Source: Oscillospiraceae bacterium (GTDB lineage: Bacteria > Bacillota > Clostridia > Oscillospirales > Oscillospiraceae). From it: 14,605 nt of DNA. The notes under the pieces are model-generated. The model was not told the origin of the DNA, ran no database searches, and saw only the letters and a program-made list of their open reading frames with translations. This document shows positions 7,359-14,017 of this stretch, piece by piece (the first letter of the stretch is position 1; each line of letters opens with the position of its first letter). Location of the stretch: contig JAHHSM010000039.1 of NCBI GenBank assembly GCA_020025175.1, positions 1 through 14,605 on the forward strand. The letters are read 5' to 3'. A program made the position numbers and the translations under genes.

Positions 7359-8525
7359 TTAAAGAGAAGCTTTCAGCATTGCAGCCATATCGGTATGTTC
7401 CCAAGGCAAATCCAAATCAGGACGACCAAAGTGACCATATGCTGCAGTCTGCTCATAAATGGGACGGCGCAAATTCAAATAAGAGATAATCTTACCAGGA
7501 CGCAGATCAAAGCAACGCTCCACCAACGCTGTCAGCTGCTGATCGCTTACCGTACCGGTTCCATAGGTATCCACTACCACAGAAACAGGCTCAGCCACAC
7601 CGATTGCATATGCCAGTTCCACCTGACATCTTCTTGCCAAACCCGCCGCAACCAAATTCTTTGCAACATATCGTGCCATATATGCAGCACTGCGATCCAC
7701 CTTAGTAGGATCTTTACCGGAGAAGCAGCCGCCGCCGTGCGCCGCTGCACCGCCATATGTATCAACAATAATCTTACGTCCGGTTAACCCAGAGTCACCA
7801 ACGGGACCACCGACTACGAAGCGGCCTGTGGGATTTACCAGAAATTTTGTGTTGCCATCAATATACTTTGCAGGAATCGTAGGCTTAATCACAGTTTCCA
7901 CGATTGCTTCACGCAGCTTCTCAATAGAAATATCAGCACTGTGCTGTGTAGATACTACAATCGCAGGGCAGCGAAGAACATTCCCGTTTTCATCATATTC
8001 AACGGTAACCTGACTCTTACCATCAGGACGCAGCCAATCCAGTTCGCCACTCTTACGTACCGCGGTCAATCGGCGGGCCAATGCATGGGACATCGCCAAA
8101 GGCGCGGGCATGAGTTCTGCCGTTTCATTGCAGGCATAACCAAACATCATGCCCTGATCACCTGCACCGATCTTTTCATCTGTGCTCGCATCATATGCAT
8201 GATCAACACCCTGAGCGATATCAGGGCTTTGTTTATCAATTGTAGTCAGTATCGCGCAGGTGTTTCCATCAAAACCGTACGCAGGATTGTTATAGCCAAT
8301 GCGATTAACCGTATTGCGAACAATACCGGGAATATCAATCTTTGCTGTGGTTGTAATTTCACCCATAACCATTACCATGCCAGTGGTTGCAGTCGTTTCA
8401 CATGCAACGCGCCCCATGGGATCCTGCGCCATAATCGCATCCAGGACAGCATCGGAAATTTGGTCACAAATTTTATCGGGATGGCCTTCTGTTACAGACT
8501 CAGATGTAAATACTCTATTTTTCAT
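7359..8525 (-). CDS. metK: S-adenosylmethionine synthetase
   Basis: This cytoplasmic enzyme makes S-adenosylmethionine from methionine and ATP. With the start chosen here it has 388 residues, normal for bacterial MetK. Signature blocks are GHPDK near the N-terminus (residues 14-18), GAGDQGMMFGYA (120-131) and the glycine-rich loop HGGGCFSGKDPTKVDRS (263-279), where a cysteine (C267) replaces the usual alanine of GGGAFSGKD. The frame opens upstream at a TTG (8546), but the ATG at 8525 is clearly right: it begins MKNRVFTSESVTEGHPDK as in other MetK proteins, and AAAGGAG (8540-8534) is eight bases upstream. It is monocistronic by appearance, with an extended -10 promoter upstream and a hairpin terminator downstream. 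No SAM riboswitch is visible in its roughly 87-nt leader. Confidence 0.98.
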   Translation of the reverse strand: MKNRVFTSESVTEGHPDKICDQISDAVLDAIMAQDPMGRVACETTATTGMVMVMGEITTTAKIDIPGIVRNTVNRIGYNNPAYGFDGNTCAILTTIDKQSPDIAQGVDHAYDASTDEKIGAGDQGMMFGYACNETAELMPAPLAMSHALARRLTAVRKSGELDWLRPDGKSQVTVEYDENGNVLRCPAIVVSTQHSADISIEKLREAIVETVIKPTIPAKYIDGNTKFLVNPTGRFVVGGPVGDSGLTGRKIIVDTYGGAAAHGGGCFSGKDPTKVDRSAAYMARYVAKNLVAAGLARRCQVELAYAIGVAEPVSVVVDTYGTGTVSDQQLTALVERCFDLRPGKIISYLNLRRPIYEQTAAYGHFGRPDLDLPWEHTDMAAMLKASL

Positions 8526-8618
8526 TACAACTACTCCTTTGAACAATCATTCTTTATTTTGTGTCCGCAACCAGACAATATATTGAAATACAATAGTATT
8601 ATATTATAAACTCTAGGT

Positions 8619-8627
8619 AGTATAACA
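8619..8627 (-). promoter_or_regulatory. Extended -10 promoter for metK
   Basis: The minus strand reads TGTTATACT (8627-8619), an extended -10 element (TGn plus TATACT, 5 of 6 to TATAAT). No good -35 is seen at the right distance, which is tolerable for an extended -10 promoter. A start near 8612 would give an AT-rich leader of about 87 nt. A second TATAAT lies slightly downstream but lacks a partner. Confidence 0.45.
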
Positions 8628-8707
8628 TATCCCCTTCTTTTTGGGAAGTGCTAAATCAATTATGTCCGAAATTTTTCAATAAAATCTCACTTGTTTACAA
8701 TTTTTTA

Positions 8708-8736
8708 ATGACATTTTGAACATTTTCATGTAGAAT
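8708..8736 (+). promoter_or_regulatory. Sigma-A promoter of the rhomboid-like gene
   Basis: ATGACA (8708-8713, 5 of 6 to TTGACA), a 17-nt spacer and TAGAAT (8731-8736, 5 of 6 to TATAAT) place transcription start near 8743. This argues against translation starting at the ATG at 8745, which would be essentially the transcript's first bases, and supports the TTG at 8796. Confidence 0.6.
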
Positions 8737-8781
8737 TTAATTTTATGTTGGATAATAGATTTTATAACCAACACATTTATT

Positions 8782-8788
8782 GGAGGTG
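8782..8788 (+). promoter_or_regulatory. Ribosome binding site that fixes a TTG start
   Basis: GGAGGTG is a strong Shine-Dalgarno sequence seven bases before TTG at 8796. No comparable site precedes the ATG at 8745. It therefore decides the start of the rhomboid-like protein. Confidence 0.75.
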
Positions 8789-8795
8789 GATTCTT

Positions 8796-9680
8796 TTGAA
8801 CCGTATCAATCGCAAAATTGACGAGTTCTGTTACCGGCATCCGAATTTTGGCATTCCCAATCTGATGAAGGTGATTGTATTCGGTACCGCTATTGTATAT
8901 CTACTTTATTTTCTGGTAGAACTGCAAAATCCGGGCGGAGGGATGAGTGCCATCAGTTTCCTTGCATTTAATCTAAATAGTGTGCTGCATGGTGAAATCT
9001 GGCGGTTGGTTACTTTTATTTTCGTTCCAACCAACTATAATCCCTTTTGGCTGCTGATTTCTTTATTCTTCTATTATTTTATCGGTACTACATTAGAGCG
9101 CGAGTGGGGCACAGCAAAATTTAACATTTTCTATTTCAGCGGCGTACTTTTAACGCTGCTCTCAACGCTTTTCGCATCTCTGCTCACAGGTCTTTCCTTT
9201 GCTTTGGGCGGTGTTGATTATGTGAATATGTCTCTGTTTTTCGCTTTTGCAATGCTTTATCCTGAAACCACAGTGCTCTTATTGATTATCCCCGTGAAAA
9301 TCAAGTGGCTTGCATGGTTTGACGCTGCGCTATTCGCTTTCAGTATTCTCACTGCACTGCTGCGTCTAAACTTTATCGGCGCATTGCTTCCGATAATCGC
9401 TTTGCTAAACTTCTTCATCTTCTTTGGCAACAATCTGCTGCTATGGATACAGCGAAAAACCGGTCAGGTAAGCCATCGCGCCTCTTCCAAAACAATCCAG
9501 TACAAAAAAGCGGTGAAAGAGCAGGCAAAACAAAAGGGATACCATCATAAATGCTGTGTCTGCGGCAAAACAGATACAGATTATCCCAATCTCGATTTCC
9601 GCTATTGCTCAAAATGTGCCGGCTATCATTGCTATTGCTCTGAGCATATCAACAATCACATTCATATAACCGAAGATTAA
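8796..9680 (+). CDS. Rhomboid-fold membrane protein with C-terminal zinc ribbon (probable pseudoprotease)
   Basis: From the TTG at 8796 the protein has 294 residues. About six membrane segments lie between residues 24 and 217. The layout recalls rhomboid proteins: HGEIWRLVT (65-73) after the first helix matches the family's G-x-x-W-R-L-x-T region, and EREWGT (101-106) resembles the loop E-x-x-x-G segment. At the place where active rhomboids carry GxSG there is VNMSLFF (143-149), without the glycines, and no partner catalytic histidine is apparent in the last helices. The tail (about 218-294) is basic and then cysteine-rich: C253/C256, C271/C274, C279, C281, H284, H288, consistent with a zinc-binding domain facing the cytosol. 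Function is unknown; a Der1-like or substrate-binding pseudoprotease is possible. The gene is monocistronic, with its own promoter and terminator. Confidence 0.75.
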   Translation: MNRINRKIDEFCYRHPNFGIPNLMKVIVFGTAIVYLLYFLVELQNPGGGMSAISFLAFNLNSVLHGEIWRLVTFIFVPTNYNPFWLLISLFFYYFIGTTLEREWGTAKFNIFYFSGVLLTLLSTLFASLLTGLSFALGGVDYVNMSLFFAFAMLYPETTVLLLIIPVKIKWLAWFDAALFAFSILTALLRLNFIGALLPIIALLNFFIFFGNNLLLWIQRKTGQVSHRASSKTIQYKKAVKEQAKQKGYHHKCCVCGKTDTDYPNLDFRYCSKCAGYHCYCSEHINNHIHITED

Positions 9681-9721
9681 AACGTAAGGAGCGGATGATG
9701 TTCACCCGCTCCTTACGTTTT
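9679..9721. terminator. Bidirectional intrinsic terminator
   Basis: AAAACGTAAGGAGCGG (9679-9694) pairs perfectly with CCGCTCCTTACGTTTT (9706-9721), a 16-bp stem with an 11-nt loop. The A-rich and T-rich flanks make it functional on both strands. It serves the rhomboid-like gene (plus), whose TAA stop overlaps the stem foot, and the convergent lipoprotein gene (minus), which ends at 9725. Confidence 0.92.
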
Positions 9722-9724
9722 ATC

Positions 9725-10534
9725 TTATGCAATTCCCAACAATACTTTTCCGTAATCATTCATACAACTTTTATAGATATCCTGCCCAATTACGAACTCC
9801 TGCGGACCTGCTGCATAGGGTGCCAGCTCATATAGCCCGAATACGATACGCATCGACCCATCTTCACTGAAATATACTCCATGCCCATCTTCTTCCCATC
9901 TTTCAACATAATCAGCATAATCATTCCAATAGCCATATTCCGCCACTAAACGATTCTCCTCAATTTGACGAAGAATTTCTGCTGCCACTGTCTTTTCAAA
10001 CATTGCAACATCATCCGTCAGATCCTCCAGTTCTATAGCACGCCCCTGCTTCATATCATGCATCTGCTGTGTATAATATGTAAAGCCATGAGCTCCCCCA
10101 GAATAAATATAGTGATTATACTCCACACTGATCATATCTCCTAAAGATGACAGCGCATAGGACACTTCATGTATCCAAGCAGCATTATTTGCTGCAAACA
10201 TGGCATCCTCTTCCGGGAAATTCTCCATTGTGTCATCCCAGTAATCTATTTCATTTTCAAGAAGTTCCTCTACTTCTTGGTTAAAGTGCTCTGCTGCATT
10301 TTGCAGTACCGCATCATCCGATTTTGCACTGATTTCAGGTAATTCATAATGATAAGTCCCAATCACTTTTTTCCCGTCTTTTCCATAATATTCCTGCGTA
10401 TATACCGTTGATTGAATCAAAAATCCAGACTCATTTTCACCATTTGCTGAACTGTCTCCCACAGAGTCACCGCACCCTGCCATTAAACCAAAACATAGTG
10501 CGCTTACAGCCATTATGGCAAGTATTTTTTTCAT
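9725..10534 (-). CDS. Lipoprotein with DUF4163/DUF3298-like domains
   Basis: This is a 269-residue exported lipoprotein. The N-terminus is a type II signal peptide: MKK, a hydrophobic core, then LMAGC with the lipidated cysteine at C21. A Ser/Asn/Gly linker follows, then a mixed domain. The YSGGAHG motif in the middle and the C-terminal segment DGSMRIVFGLYELAPYAAG are typical of the DUF4163-DUF3298 pair found in PdaC and RsiV-type proteins, where this region can act as a ligand-binding or regulatory extracellular module. No deacetylase domain follows here, so enzymatic activity is not implied. The frame opens at 10558, but ATG 10534 is preferred: GGAGG (10547-10543) is eight bases upstream and the signal peptide begins there. 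It has its own promoter and ends at the bidirectional terminator. Its exact role is unknown. Confidence 0.85.
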   Translation of the reverse strand: MKKILAIMAVSALCFGLMAGCGDSVGDSSANGENESGFLIQSTVYTQEYYGKDGKKVIGTYHYELPEISAKSDDAVLQNAAEHFNQEVEELLENEIDYWDDTMENFPEEDAMFAANNAAWIHEVSYALSSLGDMISVEYNHYIYSGGAHGFTYYTQQMHDMKQGRAIELEDLTDDVAMFEKTVAAEILRQIEENRLVAEYGYWNDYADYVERWEEDGHGVYFSEDGSMRIVFGLYELAPYAAGPQEFVIGQDIYKSCMNDYGKVLLGIA

Positions 10535-10566
10535 ATTGCTTTCCTCCACTGCGAACATTTTAATTT

Positions 10567-10595
10567 ATTATAAAATATACTCTTTCCATTCTAAA
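10567..10595 (-). promoter_or_regulatory. Sigma-A promoter of the lipoprotein gene
   Basis: On the minus strand, TTTAGA (10595-10590, 4 of 6) is followed by a 17-nt spacer and a perfect TATAAT (10572-10567). Transcription would start near 10560, leaving a leader of about 26 nt before the ATG at 10534. No terminator is evident between tmcAL and this promoter, so some transcription from tmcAL may also enter the gene. Confidence 0.6.
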
Positions 10596-10669
10596 ATAAA
10601 CCTCGCAGATGACACAACAGTTACAGAAATATTACAATATCGATCTTTAATCTCCACAAAATAACTATT

Positions 10670-11893
10670 TTATGATTTTTCAGATACCTTTAACACCACC
10701 GGACCAATTCGCCATTCCTGTCCCGGAAGTGATTGGACAAAATCGGGATAAAGAAGGGAATAAAATTCTGTTGCATAAACCTCCCTCTGAAATTGTTTTT
10801 GCGCTGCATCGGTCAACATTCGTACATCTGCAGGCTTTACCAAAACAGGCAGCACCGCGTTTTTACGCATCTGTGCCAAAACATTTCTTCCACGCTCACT
10901 ACAGCCAAGCACGCGCAAATATTCCGGCAATTCCGCCGAAGCCCCACGATCAACGCCAAGCCATGCGCACATTATCATACGGCGAATCCTTGAAAGCGCA
11001 TAACGTTTTGTTTTAACATGCATCAGAAAGTCATCCAGATTTACAGACTCTCTTGCAGCTTCATACAATCGATGCTGAAGCCCTTCAGTGCAATCCGGCA
11101 GTTGTGCAAACTCCTCTCTTTCCATTGTACGAAGTTTTGCAAGAATCATTCGCTCCGCTGCCGCAATGCTCACCGGCCCACGAGCGCATGCAAAAGCCTT
11201 TCGATATAGTGCCGCAGCCTTTTCAGGAACTGCCGACTCTATACTTTTCCAATCCCGTTTTTCTAATAGCCTGCGCAGCATCGAACCAGACATATATTCT
11301 CCGAACTCTTCGCTGTCATGGGCCGCTCCATACCGCTTCACAGTTACAGCCTCACAGTTCCAAGAAAGGCGGCGAGCCGCTTTTAAATATTCAATACCCA
11401 GATTATTATTTGGATGTTCCAGCAATTCAGCCGCTTCTCCACCCAAAATCTCTCGAACCGCCGCTTGTCTGCATGCTGCAAATGATAATCCACGCTTTAG
11501 AAAAACCCGTAACGCTCCCTGATACTCCAGCGAATCCAGACACTGCGCAATAGAACGAAGCTTATCAACATCTCCGCATTCACTTCCAAAGGCCAAATGT
11601 GTGATACATCCCGTTTTCTGCATCATATAAATCGCCCCGTGAGCAAAGCCTTCCGCCGATGCAAGTGATCGTGCTACGGGCAGCTCCAAAACCAAGTCTG
11701 CACCACATACTAACGCAGCCTCTGCCCGCACATGCTTTTCCAATACCGCCGGCTCACCACGCTGAACAAAATTGCCGCTCATAATGCACACAACCGCTGT
11801 ATCTTCTCCCAGTTTCCGACGCAGTTCAGCCAGCAAATGTGCATGTCCACTATGAAATGGATTAAACTCTGTTAAAATTCCGACAATCTTCAT
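10670..11893 (-). CDS. tmcAL: tRNA(Met) cytidine acetate ligase (TmcAL, YlbM)
   Basis: This is a 407-residue cytoplasmic enzyme of the nucleotidyltransferase superfamily. TmcAL forms N4-acetylcytidine at the wobble base of elongator tRNA-Met from acetate and ATP through acetyl-adenylate. The sequence starts with the family hallmark GILTEFNPFHSGH, containing HxGH (H14, H17), then SGNFVQRGEPA (39-49), ELPVARSLASAEGFAHGAI (70-88) and HPNNNLGIEYLKA (about 160-172). Length is normal for the family. The ATG at 11893 has a GGAGGGAG stretch upstream at a slightly long distance. It is divergent from ackA, sharing a control region of about 150 bp. The neighbourhood is suggestive because AckA and TmcAL both handle acetate plus ATP, but co-regulation is only inferred. 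Confidence 0.93.
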   Translation of the reverse strand: MKIVGILTEFNPFHSGHAHLLAELRRKLGEDTAVVCIMSGNFVQRGEPAVLEKHVRAEAALVCGADLVLELPVARSLASAEGFAHGAIYMMQKTGCITHLAFGSECGDVDKLRSIAQCLDSLEYQGALRVFLKRGLSFAACRQAAVREILGGEAAELLEHPNNNLGIEYLKAARRLSWNCEAVTVKRYGAAHDSEEFGEYMSGSMLRRLLEKRDWKSIESAVPEKAAALYRKAFACARGPVSIAAAERMILAKLRTMEREEFAQLPDCTEGLQHRLYEAARESVNLDDFLMHVKTKRYALSRIRRMIMCAWLGVDRGASAELPEYLRVLGCSERGRNVLAQMRKNAVLPVLVKPADVRMLTDAAQKQFQREVYATEFYSLLYPDFVQSLPGQEWRIGPVVLKVSEKS

Positions 11894-11927
11894 ATAAATT
11901 TTTTCTCCCTCCGCCTTTTTTGGCGAA

Positions 11928-11963
11928 TTGACACTTGTTTCCCACTGTAAAATAGACTACAAT
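11928..11963 (+). promoter_or_regulatory. ackA promoter region
   Basis: Two overlapping -35-like hexamers are present: TTGACA (11928-11933) and TTGTTT (11935-11940). The second lies 17 nt before TACAAT (11958-11963, 5 of 6). The perfect TTGACA is 19 nt from TAGACT (11953-11958 region), a less favourable spacing. Transcription would start near 11970, giving a leader of about 76 nt that contains the inverted repeat at 11966-12008. Confidence 0.55.
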
Positions 11964-11965
11964 AA

Positions 11966-12008
11966 TGTTGCATTAATATTTTATTCGATTCTGGTGGGCA
12001 ATGCAACA
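11966..12008. repeat. 9-bp inverted repeat in the tmcAL-ackA control region
   Basis: TGTTGCATT (11966-11974) is the exact reverse complement of AATGCAACA (12000-12008), with 25 nt between. It lies at the predicted start and leader of ackA and overlaps the candidate tmcAL promoter on the other strand. It could be a split operator or the base of an RNA stem. A second small palindrome, GCAGT-cc-ACTGC (12009-12020), follows directly. Confidence 0.55.
11973..12001 (-). promoter_or_regulatory. Candidate tmcAL promoter
   Basis: On the minus strand TTGCCC (12001-11996) is followed by a 17-nt spacer and TATTAA (11978-11973). The match is moderate. It would overlap the ackA start region, so divergent transcription could be mutually exclusive. 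Confidence 0.35.
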
Positions 12009-12045
12009 GCAGTCCACTGCAAAATGCGGAAAAGGAGAATATACG

Positions 12046-13251
12046 ATGAATATTTTGGTTATCAACGCTGGCAGCTCTTCTCTAAAGTATCAGTTGCTGA
12101 ATCCCAAAACCGAACAGGTTCTGGCAAAGGGCCTGTGCGAGCGTATTGGTATCGATGGCAAATTCACCTATAAGCCCGAGGTTGAGGGCAAACAGGCACT
12201 GAAGGCAATTGACGTTGCTATGCCTACTCATGCAGAAGCAATCAAGACGGTTCTGAACACTCTGATCGATCCCGAAAACGGTGTGATCGCTTCTATGAGC
12301 GAAATCGATGCAGTTGGTCACCGCGTTGTTCACGGTGGTGAAAAGTTTGCTTGCTCTGTTTTGATCAACGACGATGTTATGAAGGCTATTGAGGACTGCA
12401 TTCCTCTGGCTCCCCTTCACAACCCCGCTAATATTACCGGTATCAAAGCTTGCGAAGAAGTTATGCCCGGCGTTCCTATGGTCGCAGTATTCGACACCGC
12501 ATTCCACCAGACTATGCCTCCCCGTGCATTCACCTATGCAATTCCCTATGAATACTACACCGAGGATTCTATTCGCCGTTATGGCTTCCACGGCACTTCT
12601 CACTACTATGTTTCCAGACGTGCTGCTGAAATTTTGGGTCTGCCTATTGAAGTGATGAAAATTGTCACTTGCCATCTGGGCAATGGTTCTTCTGTTGACG
12701 CAATCGCCGGTGGTAAGAGTATTGAAACTTCCATGGGCTTCACTCCTCTGGATGGTCTGCCCATGGGTACTCGCTGTGGTTCTATCGACGTTTCCATCAT
12801 TGAGTATCTGATGGAAAACCGTAATATGAGCATTGACGAAGTCATGTCCACTCTGAACAAAAAATCCGGTATGCTGGGTGTTTCCGGTGTATCCTCCGAC
12901 TTCCGCGACTTGGAAGCTGCTGCTGCTGAAGGCAACGAGCGCGCAAAGCTCGCAATCGACATGTTCTGCTACAAGACCCATAAGCGTATCGGTTCCGCTG
13001 CCGCTGCAATGAACGGTGTCGATGTTCTGATTTTCACTGCCGGTGTGGGCGAAAACTCTCCTGAGCTGCGCGAGAAGATCGCTTCCGGTCTGGACTTCAT
13101 GGGCATCAAGATTGATCATGGCAAGAACCAGTGCCGTGGCGAAGAACGCATCATCTCCACTGATGACTCTCGCGTTAAGGTTATGGTTATCCCCACCAAC
13201 GAAGAGTTGGTCATCGCCCAGGATACTGCTGCTTTGGTTTCCGGCAAATAA
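12046..13251 (+). CDS. ackA: Acetate kinase
   Basis: This 401-residue cytoplasmic enzyme interconverts acetyl phosphate plus ADP and acetate plus ATP, the ATP-yielding last step of acetate fermentation. Family motifs are complete: N-terminal VINAGSSSLKY (N7), GHRVVHGG (91-98, R93), VFDTAFHQT with D150, RRYGFHGTSH (H182), GNGSS, GTRCGSID (R243), the nucleotide motif TAGVGENSPELR (331-342) and PTNEE near the C-terminus (E386). The frame opens at 12001, but the ATG at 12046 is the start: AAAGGAG (12031-12037) precedes it by eight bases and MNILVINAGS is the usual beginning. Codon choice is visibly more biased than in neighbours, as expected for a highly expressed gene. No phosphotransacetylase gene is adjacent in the window. 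The gene ends at a perfect palindromic terminator and converges on eutP. Confidence 0.98.
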   Translation: MNILVINAGSSSLKYQLLNPKTEQVLAKGLCERIGIDGKFTYKPEVEGKQALKAIDVAMPTHAEAIKTVLNTLIDPENGVIASMSEIDAVGHRVVHGGEKFACSVLINDDVMKAIEDCIPLAPLHNPANITGIKACEEVMPGVPMVAVFDTAFHQTMPPRAFTYAIPYEYYTEDSIRRYGFHGTSHYYVSRRAAEILGLPIEVMKIVTCHLGNGSSVDAIAGGKSIETSMGFTPLDGLPMGTRCGSIDVSIIEYLMENRNMSIDEVMSTLNKKSGMLGVSGVSSDFRDLEAAAAEGNERAKLAIDMFCYKTHKRIGSAAAAMNGVDVLIFTAGVGENSPELREKIASGLDFMGIKIDHGKNQCRGEERIISTDDSRVKVMVIPTNEELVIAQDTAALVSGK

Positions 13252-13264
13252 TTTTATGACTCAT

Positions 13265-13299
13265 AAAACAGCTTCAGTAAATTTACTGAAGCTGTTTTT
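13265..13299 (+). terminator. ackA terminator (perfect palindrome)
   Basis: AAAACAGCTTCAGTAAA (13265-13281) is followed immediately by its exact reverse complement (13282-13298), a 34-bp palindrome ending in five T. It lies 13 bp after the ackA stop. The symmetry makes it potentially active in both directions. Confidence 0.9.
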
Positions 13300-13303
13300 C
13301 TAT

Positions 13304-13343
13304 AAAAAACGCTGTATCGCTTTCTTTGCGATACAGCGTTTTT
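13304..13343 (-). terminator. eutP terminator
   Basis: AAAAACGCTGTATCGC (13305-13320) pairs with GCGATACAGCGTTTTT (13328-13343) around a 7-nt loop. On the minus strand the stem ends in six T (13309-13304). The TAA stop of eutP (13344-13342) overlaps the foot of the stem, so the operon ends directly at eutP. Confidence 0.9.
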
Positions 13344-14013
13344 ATAATTCGCCTTTAAATTTTACATGACTCTTTGCCGGAACATCCTTCGAAGGAACGA
13401 CACTCTTTCCATCTCCGGTAATTGCACGTCCAAGAACATCCTCACCAACAACCACTTTCTGAAATCTTCGCTTCTTGTGAATGTCATCCTCCTCAACCAT
13501 CTTCTGGTCAACCGCGCTATAATTGCCGCCGGAGCTATTAAAGCTATCCTGTTTTGCTTTTGCCTCTTCCCAGGGCAGCACGTCTCCATCTTCGCGAAGA
13601 TACTCCAGCAACTCAGGAATTCCTTCTCCGGTATAGGAGCTAACATAGAAAATCTTGCGGCAGCCAGCCAACTTCAGCCATTGCGCAGCCTGCTCCGGAT
13701 TTGCATTGCGGTGATCAATCTTTGTTACAATACCAATCACTTCACGGTTTGCCAGCACTGTAATACACGGTGGATACAAAGAATAAGGTTCAATCGCACT
13801 CAGCAACAGTGCAGCAACATCCGCTTCATAGCAGAACGTAGCCAGTGCACCACCCAAGCGAGCTGTTTCCGCATATTCACCCGGCGTATCAATAATCACA
13901 TCAAATGTATTCACATACTGGGTTTTATGATATGTAATCTTTTCACCGCGCATTGCCTGGGTCAGTGATGTTTTTCCGCACTCACTGCGCCCAACAAACA
14001 TAATCTTGCGCAT
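13342..14013 (-). CDS. eutP: EutP/PduV-family GTPase with C-terminal extension
   Basis: This 223-residue P-loop protein resembles EutP/PduV, the small GTPase-like proteins encoded in ethanolamine and propanediol microcompartment operons; EutP has also been described as an acetate kinase in Salmonella. Motifs are Walker A GRSECGKTS (8-16), a switch-II-like IDTPGEYAE (41-49, where the usual DxxG has become DTPG) and VTKID (96-100). The core ends near residue 140. The remaining roughly 80 residues form a charged tail (KMVEEDDIHKKRRF, 161-174) not seen in the typical EutP of about 150 residues. The ATG at 14013 is chosen because the first ATG (14058) would overlap eutS by 41 bp and lacks a ribosome site, whereas AAAGAG (14027-14022) lies eight bases before 14013. 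It follows eutS by 4 bp and ends inside a terminator. Confidence 0.88.
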   Translation of the reverse strand: MRKIMFVGRSECGKTSLTQAMRGEKITYHKTQYVNTFDVIIDTPGEYAETARLGGALATFCYEADVAALLLSAIEPYSLYPPCITVLANREVIGIVTKIDHRNANPEQAAQWLKLAGCRKIFYVSSYTGEGIPELLEYLREDGDVLPWEEAKAKQDSFNSSGGNYSAVDQKMVEEDDIHKKRRFQKVVVGEDVLGRAITGDGKSVVPSKDVPAKSHVKFKGEL

Positions 14014-14017
14014 AAAC

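Noticed and set aside
7941..8609. 222-residue plus-strand frame opposite metK
   Set aside because: It is an antisense shadow of metK with no start signal or recognisable domain.
8526..8640. Possible SAM riboswitch in the metK leader
   Set aside because: The leader is AT-rich and short; none of the conserved SAM-I elements (for example the GAGGTGGAGGGA-type core) nor a terminator/antiterminator pair is present.
8745..8795. Upstream ATG start for the rhomboid-like protein
   Set aside because: It lies at the predicted transcription start and lacks a Shine-Dalgarno sequence; GGAGGTG precedes the TTG at 8796.
12082..13119. 345-residue open frame antisense to ackA
   Set aside because: It is a shadow produced by the strong codon bias of ackA. 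It has no ribosome binding site or family motifs, while ackA is certain on the other strand.
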